Positions 8,323 through 16,917 are shown, numbered from the stretch's first letter. The stretch is 64,000 nucleotides of DNA from JBFWVD01 sp050246915 (GCA_050246915.1 JBFWVD010000006.1:29529-93528), one strand, 5' to 3'. Notes: generated by a model from the letters alone, not told the origin. Translations and numbers: made by a program.

Positions 8323-9117
8323 TCAGCCGCCGAACAACTCCATCGCCAGCAAGTTCGTCATCACCGATGCACCGCCGTCGACGGGCAGCGTCACCCCGCT
8401 CACGAAACTCGCCTCGTCCGAGGCGAGGTACACCACCGCTGCGGCGATGTCCTCACGCTGACCGAGTCGCAGCCGATGTGCGGCCGCCAGCTTGGGGCCC
8501 ATCACCGGGTGATTGCTGACCATCCCGATGGCGGCAGGCGGGAGGATCTGTCCGACCTGGATGGAATTGGCACGGATGTTCGCCGGGGCGTACTCGACCG
8601 AGAGGGAACGCGTGAGCGAGTTCATCGCAGCCTTGGACGCGCAGTACGCGGCCATGCCGATGGTGGCTCGTGCTCCGGCATCGGACGAGATGTTGATGAT
8701 CGTCCCACCGCCCGCCGCGGTGAGATGAGGAATGGCGTACTTGCTCATCAACATTGCTCCGGTGAGCGTGCCGCGCAGCACAGCATCCCAGTGATCCAAC
8801 TCGGTGTCCCCGATGAGATCGCCTTTCTGCAGCAGATCAGTAGGAGCGGCGTTGTTCACCACGGTCGTCAGAGATCCGTAGGCAGCCACCGTCTGGGCGA
8901 TGACCGACTTGGTCGACTGCTCGGAACCCACATCGGCGGCGATGAACATCGCCTCTCCGCCGGCTGCGGTGATGTTGGCCACGACCTCTTCACCACGCTT
9001 CACGGTGCGACCGGTGATGACCACCTTCGCCCCCTCCGCGGCGAGGAACGCCGCCGTGACACGACCGATCCCCTTCGTAGCCCCCGTCACGATCGCAACC
9101 TTGCCCTGCAGTCTCAT
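8323..9117 (-). CDS. SDR family oxidoreductase (FabG-like)
   Basis: 264 residues from ATG 9117, with AGGTGGGGG just upstream; the longer frame to 9174 has no supporting ribosome site. Cofactor motif TGATKGIG (11-18), VNNAAP (87-92), catalytic S145, Y158 and K162 (YCASK), and a C-terminal SFVSGVTLPVDGG typical of FabG-type reductases. Probable role: NAD(P)H-linked reduction or oxidation of a keto/hydroxy group. It is followed by a hairpin and then another SDR; whether the two are co-transcribed is unclear. Confidence 0.85.
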   Translation of the reverse strand: MRLQGKVAIVTGATKGIGRVTAAFLAAEGAKVVITGRTVKRGEEVVANITAAGGEAMFIAADVGSEQSTKSVIAQTVAAYGSLTTVVNNAAPTDLLQKGDLIGDTELDHWDAVLRGTLTGAMLMSKYAIPHLTAAGGGTIINISSDAGARATIGMAAYCASKAAMNSLTRSLSVEYAPANIRANSIQVGQILPPAAIGMVSNHPVMGPKLAAAHRLRLGQREDIAAAVVYLASDEASFVSGVTLPVDGGASVMTNLLAMELFGG

Positions 9118-9188
9118 AGCCCCCACCTGTCTCCCACTGGAACGGCCAGCGTATGCCGGGGCGCGGCGCGACACCGAACGTGTGGATC

Positions 9189-9377
9189 TCAGGTGGGAAC
9201 CGGACTCCCAGCCACCAGGATCACGTCGACGTTCGACGCCACGACGTCGTCGGATGACGCGAACTCGATCGTGTTGTCACCGTCGTGCACCTCGTCGACC
9301 GGCACCGAGATGGCGATGGTGCGCGGCGAGCGGCAATTGGTGGCTCTGCCCGATCCTCGGTGGAACTGATGCTTCAA
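9189..9377 (-). pseudogene. Orphan C-terminal fragment of an unidentified protein
   Basis: A frame of about 62 codons ends at 9189. From roughly 9313 on, codons carry almost exclusively G/C third bases and encode a beta-rich segment with DGDNTIEF and NVDVILVAG, like the last strands of a secreted or carbohydrate-binding jelly-roll domain. Upstream of this there is room for only a few dozen bases before the palindrome and the divergent gene, and no start or ribosome site is convincing. It looks like the surviving tail of a gene lost by deletion. Parent family unknown. Confidence 0.4.
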
Positions 9378-9389
9378 CAGTGTTGAAGC
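9371..9389. promoter_or_regulatory. Perfect 19-bp palindrome, probable operator
   Basis: GCTTCAACAGTGTTGAAGC has 9-base arms (GCTTCAACA/TGTTGAAGC) around one central G. It lies 63 bases before the start of the SnoaL-like gene at 9453. Its size and symmetry resemble TetR-type operators. No regulator gene is adjacent. Confidence 0.5.
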
Positions 9390-9452
9390 GTGGTCTCCCC
9401 AGTGCTAGAACGCCATGTCGGCCCAGGTGGCCACGACGTTCGGGGACGCACG

Positions 9453-10577
9453 ATGAGCACATCGGAACGCAACAAGCAGCTGCTGCGAGAGCAGCGAGCT
9501 CGATCGCAACGAGAGGCACTGCCCAGTGCCCTGCCCGAGGCCGGGCCCTACGTGCCGCCGAATCCGCTCAGCGGCTTCATGCCTCAGCGGCTGACGGTGG
9601 TGGGTGAACCGGCCGGACACGATCCCGCCGAGCTCATGGCCCAGGCCATGGGATTCCCGTCGCAGGCCATGGGACCGACGTTCTTGTCCTACGGACCGGC
9701 GATCGCCGAGGGCGACGCGGTCATCGAGGAGTGGGAGTCGTTCATCTTCGGCAGCGACGGGAGCCTGTACAACAACCAGTACTGCTGGATCCTGCGCTTC
9801 GACGGCGAGCAGTTGCGTACGGTGCGTGAGTACAACGACAGCCATCACGCCTGGCTCATCTTCAGCCGCCATGGGGGCTGGCCGGCGCTGCAACCACCCA
9901 CCGGCCCGCGTCGGCAGCATCACGCCATCGGGGGCGCACCCGCAGTGTTGGCCGACGAAGAGCTCGAGACCGGGTTCGAGGTCGTCGACGCGTTCGATCT
10001 CGATCCTCGCCTACTCGCCGATGTGCACCCCACGAGCGGACCGCCGCCACTCGGCGACGAGTCGGGACTCGATGCGAACAAGGCGCTCGTGCGCGCCTTG
10101 CGCCGCGCACGAGCGTCAGGCGACGCCTCGCTCGTGAACACGTTCTTCGCGCCTGGGTATCGCCACTTCCTGGCCGGTGAGTATCCGTTCGGATGGGATC
10201 ATCTCCCGCTCGAACAGATCTACCAGCCGTTGGTCGATCATCTCGCGTCGCCGATCTCGGTTCGCTACGGCCCGCCGATCGCTGACGGTGACGTCGTGTT
10301 CGAGGAGATGGACATCTTCGCTCGACTCGATGACGGGACCGTCTACAACAACTGGCACGCCGTGGTTCACGAGATCCGTCACGGCAAGATCATCCAAACA
10401 CGCGAGTACCTCGACACCCGCCACGTGTGGATCGTGCTCGCCCGATGGGCTGACTGGGGACGTGAGCCCGTGCCGGTGCGGACGCGACCGCGTCGATCGA
10501 ACCTCCAGTCGATCACGTGCACCACGCAGACCCCGACGATGTTCCTCGACCTCGAACGCTGGCATCCCTTCTCGTGA
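9453..10577 (+). CDS. Tandem SnoaL/NTF2-like protein
   Basis: 374 residues from ATG 9453 (GGGGA upstream). The protein contains an internal duplication: a YGPAIAEGDAVIEE...LYNNQY...VREYNDSHHAWLIF segment in the first half is repeated as YGPPIADGDVVFEE...VYNNWH...TREYLDTRHVWIVL in the second. These are the core strands of a SnoaL-like (NTF2-fold) domain, found in polyketide cyclases, ketosteroid-isomerase-like enzymes and ligand-binding proteins. The first copy seems shorter at its N-terminal side. No catalytic residues can be assigned. A perfect palindrome upstream suggests regulation by a repressor. Confidence 0.75.
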   Translation: MSTSERNKQLLREQRARSQREALPSALPEAGPYVPPNPLSGFMPQRLTVVGEPAGHDPAELMAQAMGFPSQAMGPTFLSYGPAIAEGDAVIEEWESFIFGSDGSLYNNQYCWILRFDGEQLRTVREYNDSHHAWLIFSRHGGWPALQPPTGPRRQHHAIGGAPAVLADEELETGFEVVDAFDLDPRLLADVHPTSGPPPLGDESGLDANKALVRALRRARASGDASLVNTFFAPGYRHFLAGEYPFGWDHLPLEQIYQPLVDHLASPISVRYGPPIADGDVVFEEMDIFARLDDGTVYNNWHAVVHEIRHGKIIQTREYLDTRHVWIVLARWADWGREPVPVRTRPRRSNLQSITCTTQTPTMFLDLERWHPFS

Positions 10578-10645
10578 TCGGATCGCCCTAGTGAAGGTCG
10601 CGTGCACCGCGTGGGAACACGCCGAGCACGCGATAGAACCACCAC

Positions 10646-11530
10646 ATGCATCTCGATCTCCACGTCTCGCGATTCGACTGGGCGGGCGGCCCGGCCGGCA
10701 TCGGCTCGGGCATCTCCGATCTGGCACGGACCGCAGAGTCCATCGGCGTCAAGACCTTGTCGTTCATGGACCACTTCTTCCAGATGGACTGGATGGCTCC
10801 GGCTGAAGATCCCATGCTCGAGGGCTACACCGCGTTGGGGTTCATCGCCGGACGGACCGAACGGCTGCGTCTTCGACTCCTCGTCACCGGGGTCACCTAT
10901 CGTCACCCTGGCCTGTTGGCCAAGACGGTGACAACGCTCGACGTGGTGTCGGCGGGCCGTGCGGAACTCGGCATCGGCGCCGCTTGGTATGAACGCGAGC
11001 ACATCGGACTCGGGGTCCCGTTTCCACCCACGAGCGAACGATTCGAGAGACTCGAAGAAGCCCTGCAGATCTGCCTCCAGATGTGGAGTGACGACGATGG
11101 CCCGTACCAGGGGCGTCACTACACGCTGGCCGAGACGCTCTGCAGTCCCAGACCAGTGAGCAGCCCGCGACCGAGGATCATGATCGGAGGATCGGGTGAG
11201 CGAAAGACGCTGCGTCTCGTGGCCCAGTATGCCGACGCGTGCAACATCTTCGGGGACGCAACCGAAGTTGCGTACAAGGTCGACGTGCTCCGCCGCCACT
11301 GTGACGACATCGGGCGCGATCCGAACGACATCGAGGTGACTGCGATGTATCGCGACATCCCGACAGGAGCGAGCGTTGCCGACGTCATCCGCGGCGCTCG
11401 AGCATTTGCCGAGATCGGTGTCTCGACGCTTGTCACCGGCGCCATCGGCGCACAACCGGCCCAGTGGCTCGAGACCACGTTCGGACCGGCCATGGCAGAA
11501 CTGCGCAATCTCGAACCCAAGCGCTTGTGA
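10646..11530 (+). CDS. LLM class F420-dependent oxidoreductase
   Basis: 294 residues. TIM-barrel luciferase-like protein: MDHFFQM near residue 40, GVTYRHPGLLAK, ELGIGAAWYEREH and RPRIMIGGSGE are hallmark segments of the family that uses F420 or FMN. Such enzymes carry out hydride transfer or monooxygenation on many small molecules. The ribosome site is weak, but the N-terminus (strand LDLHV) matches the first barrel strand. It follows the SnoaL-like gene by 68 bases and may share its transcript. The substrate is unknown. Confidence 0.85.
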   Translation: MHLDLHVSRFDWAGGPAGIGSGISDLARTAESIGVKTLSFMDHFFQMDWMAPAEDPMLEGYTALGFIAGRTERLRLRLLVTGVTYRHPGLLAKTVTTLDVVSAGRAELGIGAAWYEREHIGLGVPFPPTSERFERLEEALQICLQMWSDDDGPYQGRHYTLAETLCSPRPVSSPRPRIMIGGSGERKTLRLVAQYADACNIFGDATEVAYKVDVLRRHCDDIGRDPNDIEVTAMYRDIPTGASVADVIRGARAFAEIGVSTLVTGAIGAQPAQWLETTFGPAMAELRNLEPKRL

Positions 11531-11651
11531 TCCGACAGCGGGACCGCACAGCGGGACCGGACGCCCGGACCTGACCACGTCCTGCTGGCTGGCCAACAAA
11601 CGAGGACCTCCGACCCTTGGTAGATACCCCCTCGGGTACCACAATGGGATC

Positions 11652-12023
11652 GTGCTCGTCTCACTGACCCGACTCGGATCTTGGATCGCTGACCGAATCT
11701 CGCTGGGGCTCATCGCGTCGCTGGGCGTCGCAGCATTGGCCGGTGCATGTGGTGGAGCCGTGGCAGAGAGCTCTCCGGCGACGACCCCAGCTCCCCTGAC
11801 CTCGCCCGGACACGACCTCTATTCCAACTACTGCGCTCGCTGTCACGGTGCCGCCCTCGAGGGGAAGGGAGCGAACCCAGCTATCGACGCCGTTCGCCTG
11901 GCCAGCCTTGGGGACCAACGACTGCGGATGACCATCGAGTCGGGCAAGGGTCAGATGCCGGGCTTCCGCTTCTCATCGAGCGAGACCGACGCGCTCATCG
12001 CGTACCTTCGGCAGCCGACCTGA
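11652..12023 (+). CDS. Lipoprotein-type monoheme cytochrome c
   Basis: 123 residues from GTG 11652; the start is uncertain because no good ribosome site is present. A hydrophobic segment (18-32) ends in a lipobox-like LAGAC (C33), followed by a Ser/Thr/Pro linker. Heme attachment site CARCH is at 61-65, and M102 in GQMPGF is the likely second axial ligand; the fold matches small class I cytochromes. It would be exported unfolded, lipidated and given heme outside the membrane as an electron carrier. The thiol-redox pair at 49294-50660 could serve its maturation. Confidence 0.8.
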   Translation: MLVSLTRLGSWIADRISLGLIASLGVAALAGACGGAVAESSPATTPAPLTSPGHDLYSNYCARCHGAALEGKGANPAIDAVRLASLGDQRLRMTIESGKGQMPGFRFSSSETDALIAYLRQPT

Positions 12024-12083
12024 GCCAGCCCCGTCAGAGCGCTCCGGCAATCGCGTCGGCCAGACGGTCGACCGACGACCGAG

Positions 12084-12108
12084 GGCGAACAACGTCCACG
12101 CGTTCGCC
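12084..12108. terminator. Hairpin between convergent genes
   Basis: GGCGAAC/GTTCGCC, a perfect 7-bp stem with an 11-base loop, lies between the cytochrome c stop (12023) and the VOC stop (12116). Its position suits a bidirectional terminator; no T-tract. Confidence 0.45.
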
Positions 12109-12115
12109 GCGACGT

Positions 12116-12589
12116 TCAGTCCTCCGGGAACATCAAACTCCGGTTGGCCCGAGCGACGAGCTCGATGTACATGCCCGAATCGGTGCGGTGCATGACCGCG
12201 GCGGGCGCCGCGTCGAGCGATGTCACACCGATACGCGCGGCACACGGGAAGCCCATGCGTTCGAGTTGCGCCGACGTGCGGGCAACGTCGTCGCACCAGT
12301 AGCCGATGTGATGCCCTGATCGTCCCGGAAGGACCTCCCAGATGGTGCCCGCAATGGCTTGCGCCAGCTCGATGCGATGCGGACCCGGTGTGGTGCACGA
12401 GAACACGAACTTCACCATGGCCAGACCGGTTTCGAAGATGACCGGCATCTCCGACGGCGTATCGGGTGGCATGGCCTCAGATCCGAATCCGAACGAGAAA
12501 CCCAACCTGGCGTACTCGGCTTTGGCCACGGCGAGGTCGGGCACGACGACACCGGTGTGATAGAGGTCCGCGACCGGCAGGGTGACCAT
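12116..12589 (-). CDS. VOC family (glyoxalase-like) protein
   Basis: 157 residues. Begins LYHTGVVVPDLAVAKAEYARLG, the typical first beta-alpha unit of a vicinal-oxygen-chelate domain, has HHIGYW at about 94-99 as the second module start, and GMYIELV near the C-terminus carrying a probable metal-ligand Glu. Single-domain proteins of this kind act as dimers: isomerases, dioxygenases, or resistance proteins. Its ATG overlaps the stop of the truncated P450 gene (TGATG), so the two are translationally linked. Function unassigned. Confidence 0.8.
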   Translation of the reverse strand: MVTLPVADLYHTGVVVPDLAVAKAEYARLGFSFGFGSEAMPPDTPSEMPVIFETGLAMVKFVFSCTTPGPHRIELAQAIAGTIWEVLPGRSGHHIGYWCDDVARTSAQLERMGFPCAARIGVTSLDAAPAAVMHRTDSGMYIELVARANRSLMFPED

Positions 12590-13026
12590 CACACAACCGA
12601 ATTCGTGACACAGACCGGCACGTTGCTGAAACCGGCGACGTTGGCCATGTGCACCCGCTGCAGGCCATCCTCGTCCACTTCGAAGCTCGGCCATCGAGTG
12701 AGGAACTCCTCGATGGCGATTCGACTCTCGGTCCGCGTCAGCGCAGCGCCGATGCAGTAGTGCACGCCGCGGCCGAAGCCCAGCGGTGCGACGGTGTTGG
12801 TGCGAGTGATGCCGAAGCGGTCCGGGTCGGTGTGGACGCGTGGGTCGCGGTTGGCTGAGCCGGTGATGAGGAACACCGGCTGGTCCTTCGGGATGGTGAC
12901 TCCGTGCAAGGTCACGTCCTTGGTGGTGAAACGGCCTTGGAGATGCGCATAGGTGGGAAACGGATCTTCGAAGAACTCGATCGAGTTCGGATCGAACACC
13001 ACCGGACGAGCATTCTGATCGGTCAC
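12589..13026 (-). pseudogene. Cytochrome P450 with internal deletion
   Basis: 145 residues from GTG 13026 with a good GGAGGGG site. The first 30 residues match the P450 N-terminus (FDPNSIEFFEDPFPTYAHL) and residue 31 on match the C-terminal third: RFTTKDVTLHGVTIP, SANRDPRVHTDPDRF and the heme-binding FGRGVHYCIG (C91). Everything between, including the I-helix oxygen-activation motif and ExxR, is missing, about 250 residues compared with ~400-residue bacterial P450s. The junction near base 12936 preserves the frame. It cannot be a working monooxygenase, yet start, ribosome site, frame and coupling to the VOC gene are intact. Confidence 0.8.
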
Positions 13027-13116
13027 CGTCGGACCCCTCCCCCGCTGACCCCAACTGAGCCGACGTTAGTCGGGCGACATGCCCGGTATCACCGGCGACG
13101 GTCGGCCGTTCGACGC

Positions 13117-14097
13117 TCAGCGTGGCAGCGGTTCGAAACCGAAGGCTCGACCGTCGGTGACCCGCACGTCGTCTTCCCACGGCAACCGGAAGTCGCCTTT
13201 CACCATGTCCTGCATGAACGTGTAGGGGCAATCATCGGCCCCGCCGGCAACCGCGGCATAGCCACGATGGGCGAGTTGGTAGATGTTGTTCTCCACGCCC
13301 CAGTGCAACCGGGCCTCATCGGCGCGAGCGGGAACGATTTCTGCGGTGATCACCTCGTCGGGGAATCCGCCCCCCTCGGCGACGATCGTCCCATCGAACG
13401 AGCAGATCATGCCCTCCCCCATCGATCGGAAGGTCCCGTCGGTGCCGGCGAGGCACACGTTGACGGTGTACATGAGGTTCGAGAACGCATTGTGCTGGTT
13501 GGAGATACGCCAGCCATGGCGGATGGGAGCGGTGTACCCGGCGGTGCGCAACATCACGTTGGCACCCTTGTACGCACATTCACGCGCCATCTCCGGGAAC
13601 ATCCCGTCGTGGCAGATGATGAGGGCGATCTTGGAACCGGCGGGTCCATCGCACACCGGGATGCCGAGGTCTCCTGGATGCCATGGTTCGACCGGAACCC
13701 ATGGATGGAGCTTTCGGTAGTACAGGACGATGTCGCCCGAAGCGTCGATGATCATGCCCGAGTTCCATGGATAGCCATTCGGGTTCCGTTCCATGATCGA
13801 GAAGCAGCCCCATGTTGATGTCTCGCGACACACGGCCTGGAACGATGCGACCTCGGGTCCGTCCATCGTGCACATGAGGCGATCGTCGATGTTCATGGAC
13901 AGGCCGTGCAACGAGTACTCGGGGAACACGATCAGATCGAGCGTCGACAGACCCGCCTTCGTACGCCGGACCGTGTCGCAGATGCGTTGCGCGGTGGACT
14001 CCAGTTGCGCAGGGGTGTCGACCGTTGGCAATTGGAATTGACAGACGCCGACAACCATTCCGCCGGGCCCCTTGTTGAGGCCCCCGAGTCCGCTCAT
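13117..14097 (-). CDS. amiF: Formamidase (AmiF-like, nitrilase superfamily)
   Basis: 326 residues. It matches the aliphatic amidase/formamidase branch nearly end to end: GLGGLNKGPGGMVVGV at the N-terminus, the FPEYSLHGLSM block with catalytic E60, YYRKLHPW with K129, and LIICHDGMFPEMARECAYKGAN with nucleophile C162, then GWGVENN-type HWGVENNIYQLAHRGY and the C-terminal DCPYTFM. The enzyme hydrolyses formamide to formate and ammonia in the cytoplasm as a hexamer. It stands alone, 91 bases upstream of the truncated P450. Wider amidase activity is possible, since AmiE is a close relative. Confidence 0.9.
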   Translation of the reverse strand: MSGLGGLNKGPGGMVVGVCQFQLPTVDTPAQLESTAQRICDTVRRTKAGLSTLDLIVFPEYSLHGLSMNIDDRLMCTMDGPEVASFQAVCRETSTWGCFSIMERNPNGYPWNSGMIIDASGDIVLYYRKLHPWVPVEPWHPGDLGIPVCDGPAGSKIALIICHDGMFPEMARECAYKGANVMLRTAGYTAPIRHGWRISNQHNAFSNLMYTVNVCLAGTDGTFRSMGEGMICSFDGTIVAEGGGFPDEVITAEIVPARADEARLHWGVENNIYQLAHRGYAAVAGGADDCPYTFMQDMVKGDFRLPWEDDVRVTDGRAFGFEPLPR

Positions 14098-14258
14098 CGC
14101 TGATCCTCCCGATTCGACGACGCAGATCCGGCCATCGGGACCGGCGTTCGCTTGGCCGACCGTAGGGCACCGATGCTTCAGGGGATCGCTCTGGCAGCGA
14201 AGCGCCGGTTACAGCTCTCTGTCGCCCGTCTGATGGGACTCCACGGCGAAGACGCCGT

Positions 14259-15014
14259 TCACAACGGGGTGGCGAAGGCCACGACATTGTCCTCGTAGTG
14301 GCCGACAGAGCGATCGAAGCGACCACCACAGGTGATCAGGACCAGCTGCGACGGGCCACTCGTCGACCAGATCCGGTCCTCGGGGAGCGCGTCCTTGCGA
14401 AATCGTTCGACCGACTCGATGCGATAGCGACGTTCCATGCCGTCAGCACCGTGCACGCTCACCTCATCGCCCTGTTCGAGATCGTCCAGGTGTCGGAAGA
14501 TGCCGTCCTTGCCATCGAATGCGATGTGAGCAGCGAGGACCAGCGAACCCGGCCGCGTCAGCGCGGCTCCGAACTGATACCAACCCACGGCATCGACACC
14601 GGGGACCTCGAGATCGCCGTTGTCGGCGAAGCCGACGGGAACGATCCGTGCATCTCGAACAGATATCGACGGCACGTCGAGGCGCAGCGGGGCGATACCT
14701 GGATCCTGCTCGTCGGGATCGAGCAGTGCGGAACCGAGATCGGGCACCGTTGCCAACGGCGACGGCGAAGTCACCACCGGCTTGTCAGGGACCGTCGGGC
14801 CCAGGTCGCTGGACGCCGAGGCATTGGCCGACACAAGAGGGGTCAGCGGGGTCGTGTCAGGAGCAACGCTGCGCTCCACTGCCGACGAATCACGAGGTGC
14901 ATCCGCCTGGTTCGTCGACGTGGCAGACGCGCCGCACGCGACCGCCGCCAGTGCGACGGCCGCGTACGCCACGGCCTGCGAGCAACGACCCCTCGTCGCT
15001 CGCAGCGTCATCAC
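14259..15014 (-). CDS. Class F sortase
   Basis: 251 residues. An N-terminal signal ends in a lipobox-like AAVAC (C27), followed by a ~85-residue Ser/Thr/Pro spacer, then the sortase domain: PSISVRDARIVPVG, catalytic H163 in LAAHI, C229 in LITCGG and R235 in DRSVGHY. Class F enzymes are the actinobacterial stand-alone sortases that cut substrate tails at the cell surface. Its ATG overlaps the stop of the DUF4397 gene by four bases, making that protein the likely client or partner. A lipid-anchored sortase would be less common than a transmembrane one; the hydrophobic segment may instead serve as an uncleaved anchor. Confidence 0.85.
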   Translation of the reverse strand: MMTLRATRGRCSQAVAYAAVALAAVACGASATSTNQADAPRDSSAVERSVAPDTTPLTPLVSANASASSDLGPTVPDKPVVTSPSPLATVPDLGSALLDPDEQDPGIAPLRLDVPSISVRDARIVPVGFADNGDLEVPGVDAVGWYQFGAALTRPGSLVLAAHIAFDGKDGIFRHLDDLEQGDEVSVHGADGMERRYRIESVERFRKDALPEDRIWSTSGPSQLVLITCGGRFDRSVGHYEDNVVAFATPL

Positions 15015-15817
15015 GCCTTCTGACGACGGACCAACAGCGTCGCAGAGCCAGCGATGATGAGCGATCCGAAGACCGCGGCAGCCAGCGGAAGCGAGGAGCC
15101 GCCGTTATCGACCGGGGAGTTGCCGGTCTGCACCGCGGCCGGCGTAGCGCCGAGGCCCGTGATCGACTCGGTGAGCACGGTGAGGCTGTTGTTGGCCAAC
15201 GCACCGACGGCGTAGACAATGAGGGACTCACCGTTCTTCACCGAGAGGTTGGCTGGTCCGATGACCGCCGGGCCGGACGTGCCCGCAGCGACGACATCAG
15301 CTGACACCGTTCCAGCATCGAGGTCGGCCTTGCCCTCTTGACCATTGACCACCCCGGCAAAGGCAACGGCGCCGTTGGCACGGATGTCAACGCCCGGCGC
15401 TGCTGCGGTGTGGCGAACCACCAGTCGTCCCTTGCCGGCGGCGATGGCCGACGTGTCGTTCTGGAACACCGACAGCTTCGGTGTGCCCGACGCGTCGAGG
15501 TTCGCCAACACGGTGTAGTTGCCGCTGGCGGGGAGCGCCACGTTGCCGGCATCGATCGCCACGGTGCTCGTGCCGGCGGCCTTGACCTTGAGCCCCGTGA
15601 GCGTCTGTCCCGCGAACGACGACAGATCCTTGGTCTCACCGAACTTGAACCCGGTGAAGACGTTCTGACCGCCGACTTCGACGTCGACATCGGTGGCGGG
15701 GATCCCGTGGATGAGATGAATTCGGGCCGAGGCGCTCTGGGCTGAGGCGCCGGGAACGAAGATGGCAGCGGTCGAGAGCACTACTGCTCCGGCCAGCGCG
15801 GCTCGCATGATTCGCAT
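15011..15817 (-). CDS. Secreted DUF4397-domain protein with C-terminal membrane anchor
   Basis: 268 residues from ATG 15817 with an excellent AGGAGAT site. A signal peptide ends in PGASA-Q (about 26). The DUF4397 repeats follow (RIHLIHGIPATDVDVEVGG and a second VVRHTAAAPGVDIRANG unit), then a linker rich in Pro/Gly/Ser, a hydrophobic helix (about 242-262) and a basic tail LVRRQKA. This is the shape of a sortase substrate, but no LPxTG or LAxTG is seen; the nearest feature is SSLPLAAA. The next gene is a class F sortase overlapping by four bases. A structural cell-envelope role is likely. Confidence 0.85.
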   Translation of the reverse strand: MRIMRAALAGAVVLSTAAIFVPGASAQSASARIHLIHGIPATDVDVEVGGQNVFTGFKFGETKDLSSFAGQTLTGLKVKAAGTSTVAIDAGNVALPASGNYTVLANLDASGTPKLSVFQNDTSAIAAGKGRLVVRHTAAAPGVDIRANGAVAFAGVVNGQEGKADLDAGTVSADVVAAGTSGPAVIGPANLSVKNGESLIVYAVGALANNSLTVLTESITGLGATPAAVQTGNSPVDNGGSSLPLAAAVFGSLIIAGSATLLVRRQKA

Positions 15818-15945
15818 TTCGGATCTCCTTGGTGAGGTGGGACGTTGTGCGATGTACGCAGGTGATCGCCACCTTGGATGCAAGAAGAATTTCTTTCCGT
15901 CCGGTTGCGCATCACACGATCGCGCAAGGGAGAGTTGGGGTTTTC

Positions 15946-16860
15946 TCAGACCTCGATGGTGAACTTCCCTGGAGATGTGTCCTGTCCCCCGAGCATCTCG
16001 GCGCGCATCGCTTCGATCCGCTCGATCGACCAATCGTGGCCATCCGCGTTGATCTGGCTGACGCCGTGCCATCCCTTGACGAGCCGGATGCGTGTCCCGT
16101 TCACCTCGAAGACCTGACCCGACACGTCCCTCGACAGATCACTGCACAGCCATGCCACGAGCGGAGAGATCTGATGCACGCCGAGCGGATCATGCTGTCC
16201 TGCCGGCATCTCCGGGGTGTCGGGAAGCACCAGCTTGAACAAGCGCGTCGCCGCAACCGGCGCCACGGCATTGACCCGAGCTCCGGTCGACTCGAGCTCA
16301 CGAGCGAGCGACACCGTCAGCGCGGCGACACCCGCCTTTGCCGCGACGTAGTTCACTTGGGCCAGGCTCCCGAACAGTCCCGACGCTGAGGAGGTGTTCA
16401 CGATCGATGCGTCAACGCGTTGACCGGACTGCTTGGCCAGGTCGCGCCAGCGGATCGCCGCGAAGTGGCACACAGCGAACGTTCCCTTGAGGTGGACGTC
16501 GACCACGCTGTCCCAGTCGTCTTCGGTGAGCTTGTGGGCCATGCGATCACGCGAGATGCCCGCATTGTTGATCACGATGTCCAAGCCACCGAACACCTCG
16601 ACAGCCTGATCGACCAGTCGACGCGCCCCATCCCACACCGCGACGCTGTCGCCATTGGCAATGGCACGACCTCCAGCCGCTTCGATGTCGCGCACCACCT
16701 CCTGCGCGGGCGCCAGGTCAGCTCCTTCACCGTGAGGCCCACCACCTGCGTCGTTCACGATCACCGACGCGCCCTCGCGTGCCAGCAACAGCGCATGCTC
16801 GCGTCCGATGCCGCGCCCCGCTCCGGTGACGATCGCTATCTTCCCCTCGAGCAACCCCAT
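15946..16860 (-). CDS. SDR family oxidoreductase, (3R)-hydroxyacyl-CoA dehydrogenase type
   Basis: 304 residues from ATG 16860, seven bases after GGGGAGG. Cofactor motif TGAGRGIGREHA followed by VIVNDAGGGPHGEG and the long loop DLAPAQEVVRDIEAAGG are characteristic of the MFE-2/HSD17B4-type hydroxyacyl-CoA dehydrogenases. The catalytic Ser (SSASG), Tyr (NYVAAK) and Lys are present. It would act on 3-hydroxyacyl-CoAs in beta-oxidation of fatty acids or sterol side chains. It lies alone downstream of the DinB pair. Confidence 0.85.
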   Translation of the reverse strand: MGLLEGKIAIVTGAGRGIGREHALLLAREGASVIVNDAGGGPHGEGADLAPAQEVVRDIEAAGGRAIANGDSVAVWDGARRLVDQAVEVFGGLDIVINNAGISRDRMAHKLTEDDWDSVVDVHLKGTFAVCHFAAIRWRDLAKQSGQRVDASIVNTSSASGLFGSLAQVNYVAAKAGVAALTVSLARELESTGARVNAVAPVAATRLFKLVLPDTPEMPAGQHDPLGVHQISPLVAWLCSDLSRDVSGQVFEVNGTRIRLVKGWHGVSQINADGHDWSIERIEAMRAEMLGGQDTSPGKFTIEV

Positions 16861-16917
16861 GTCCAGCCTCCCCATCGACGATGCGGCGCCATGCTCGCGC
16901 CGATCGATCCGATGGGG

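Noticed and set aside
15818..15945. AT-richer AAGAATTTCTT region as riboswitch or sRNA
   Set aside because: Only a short palindrome was found; it may be a promoter element but no structure or -10/-35 pair was convincing.
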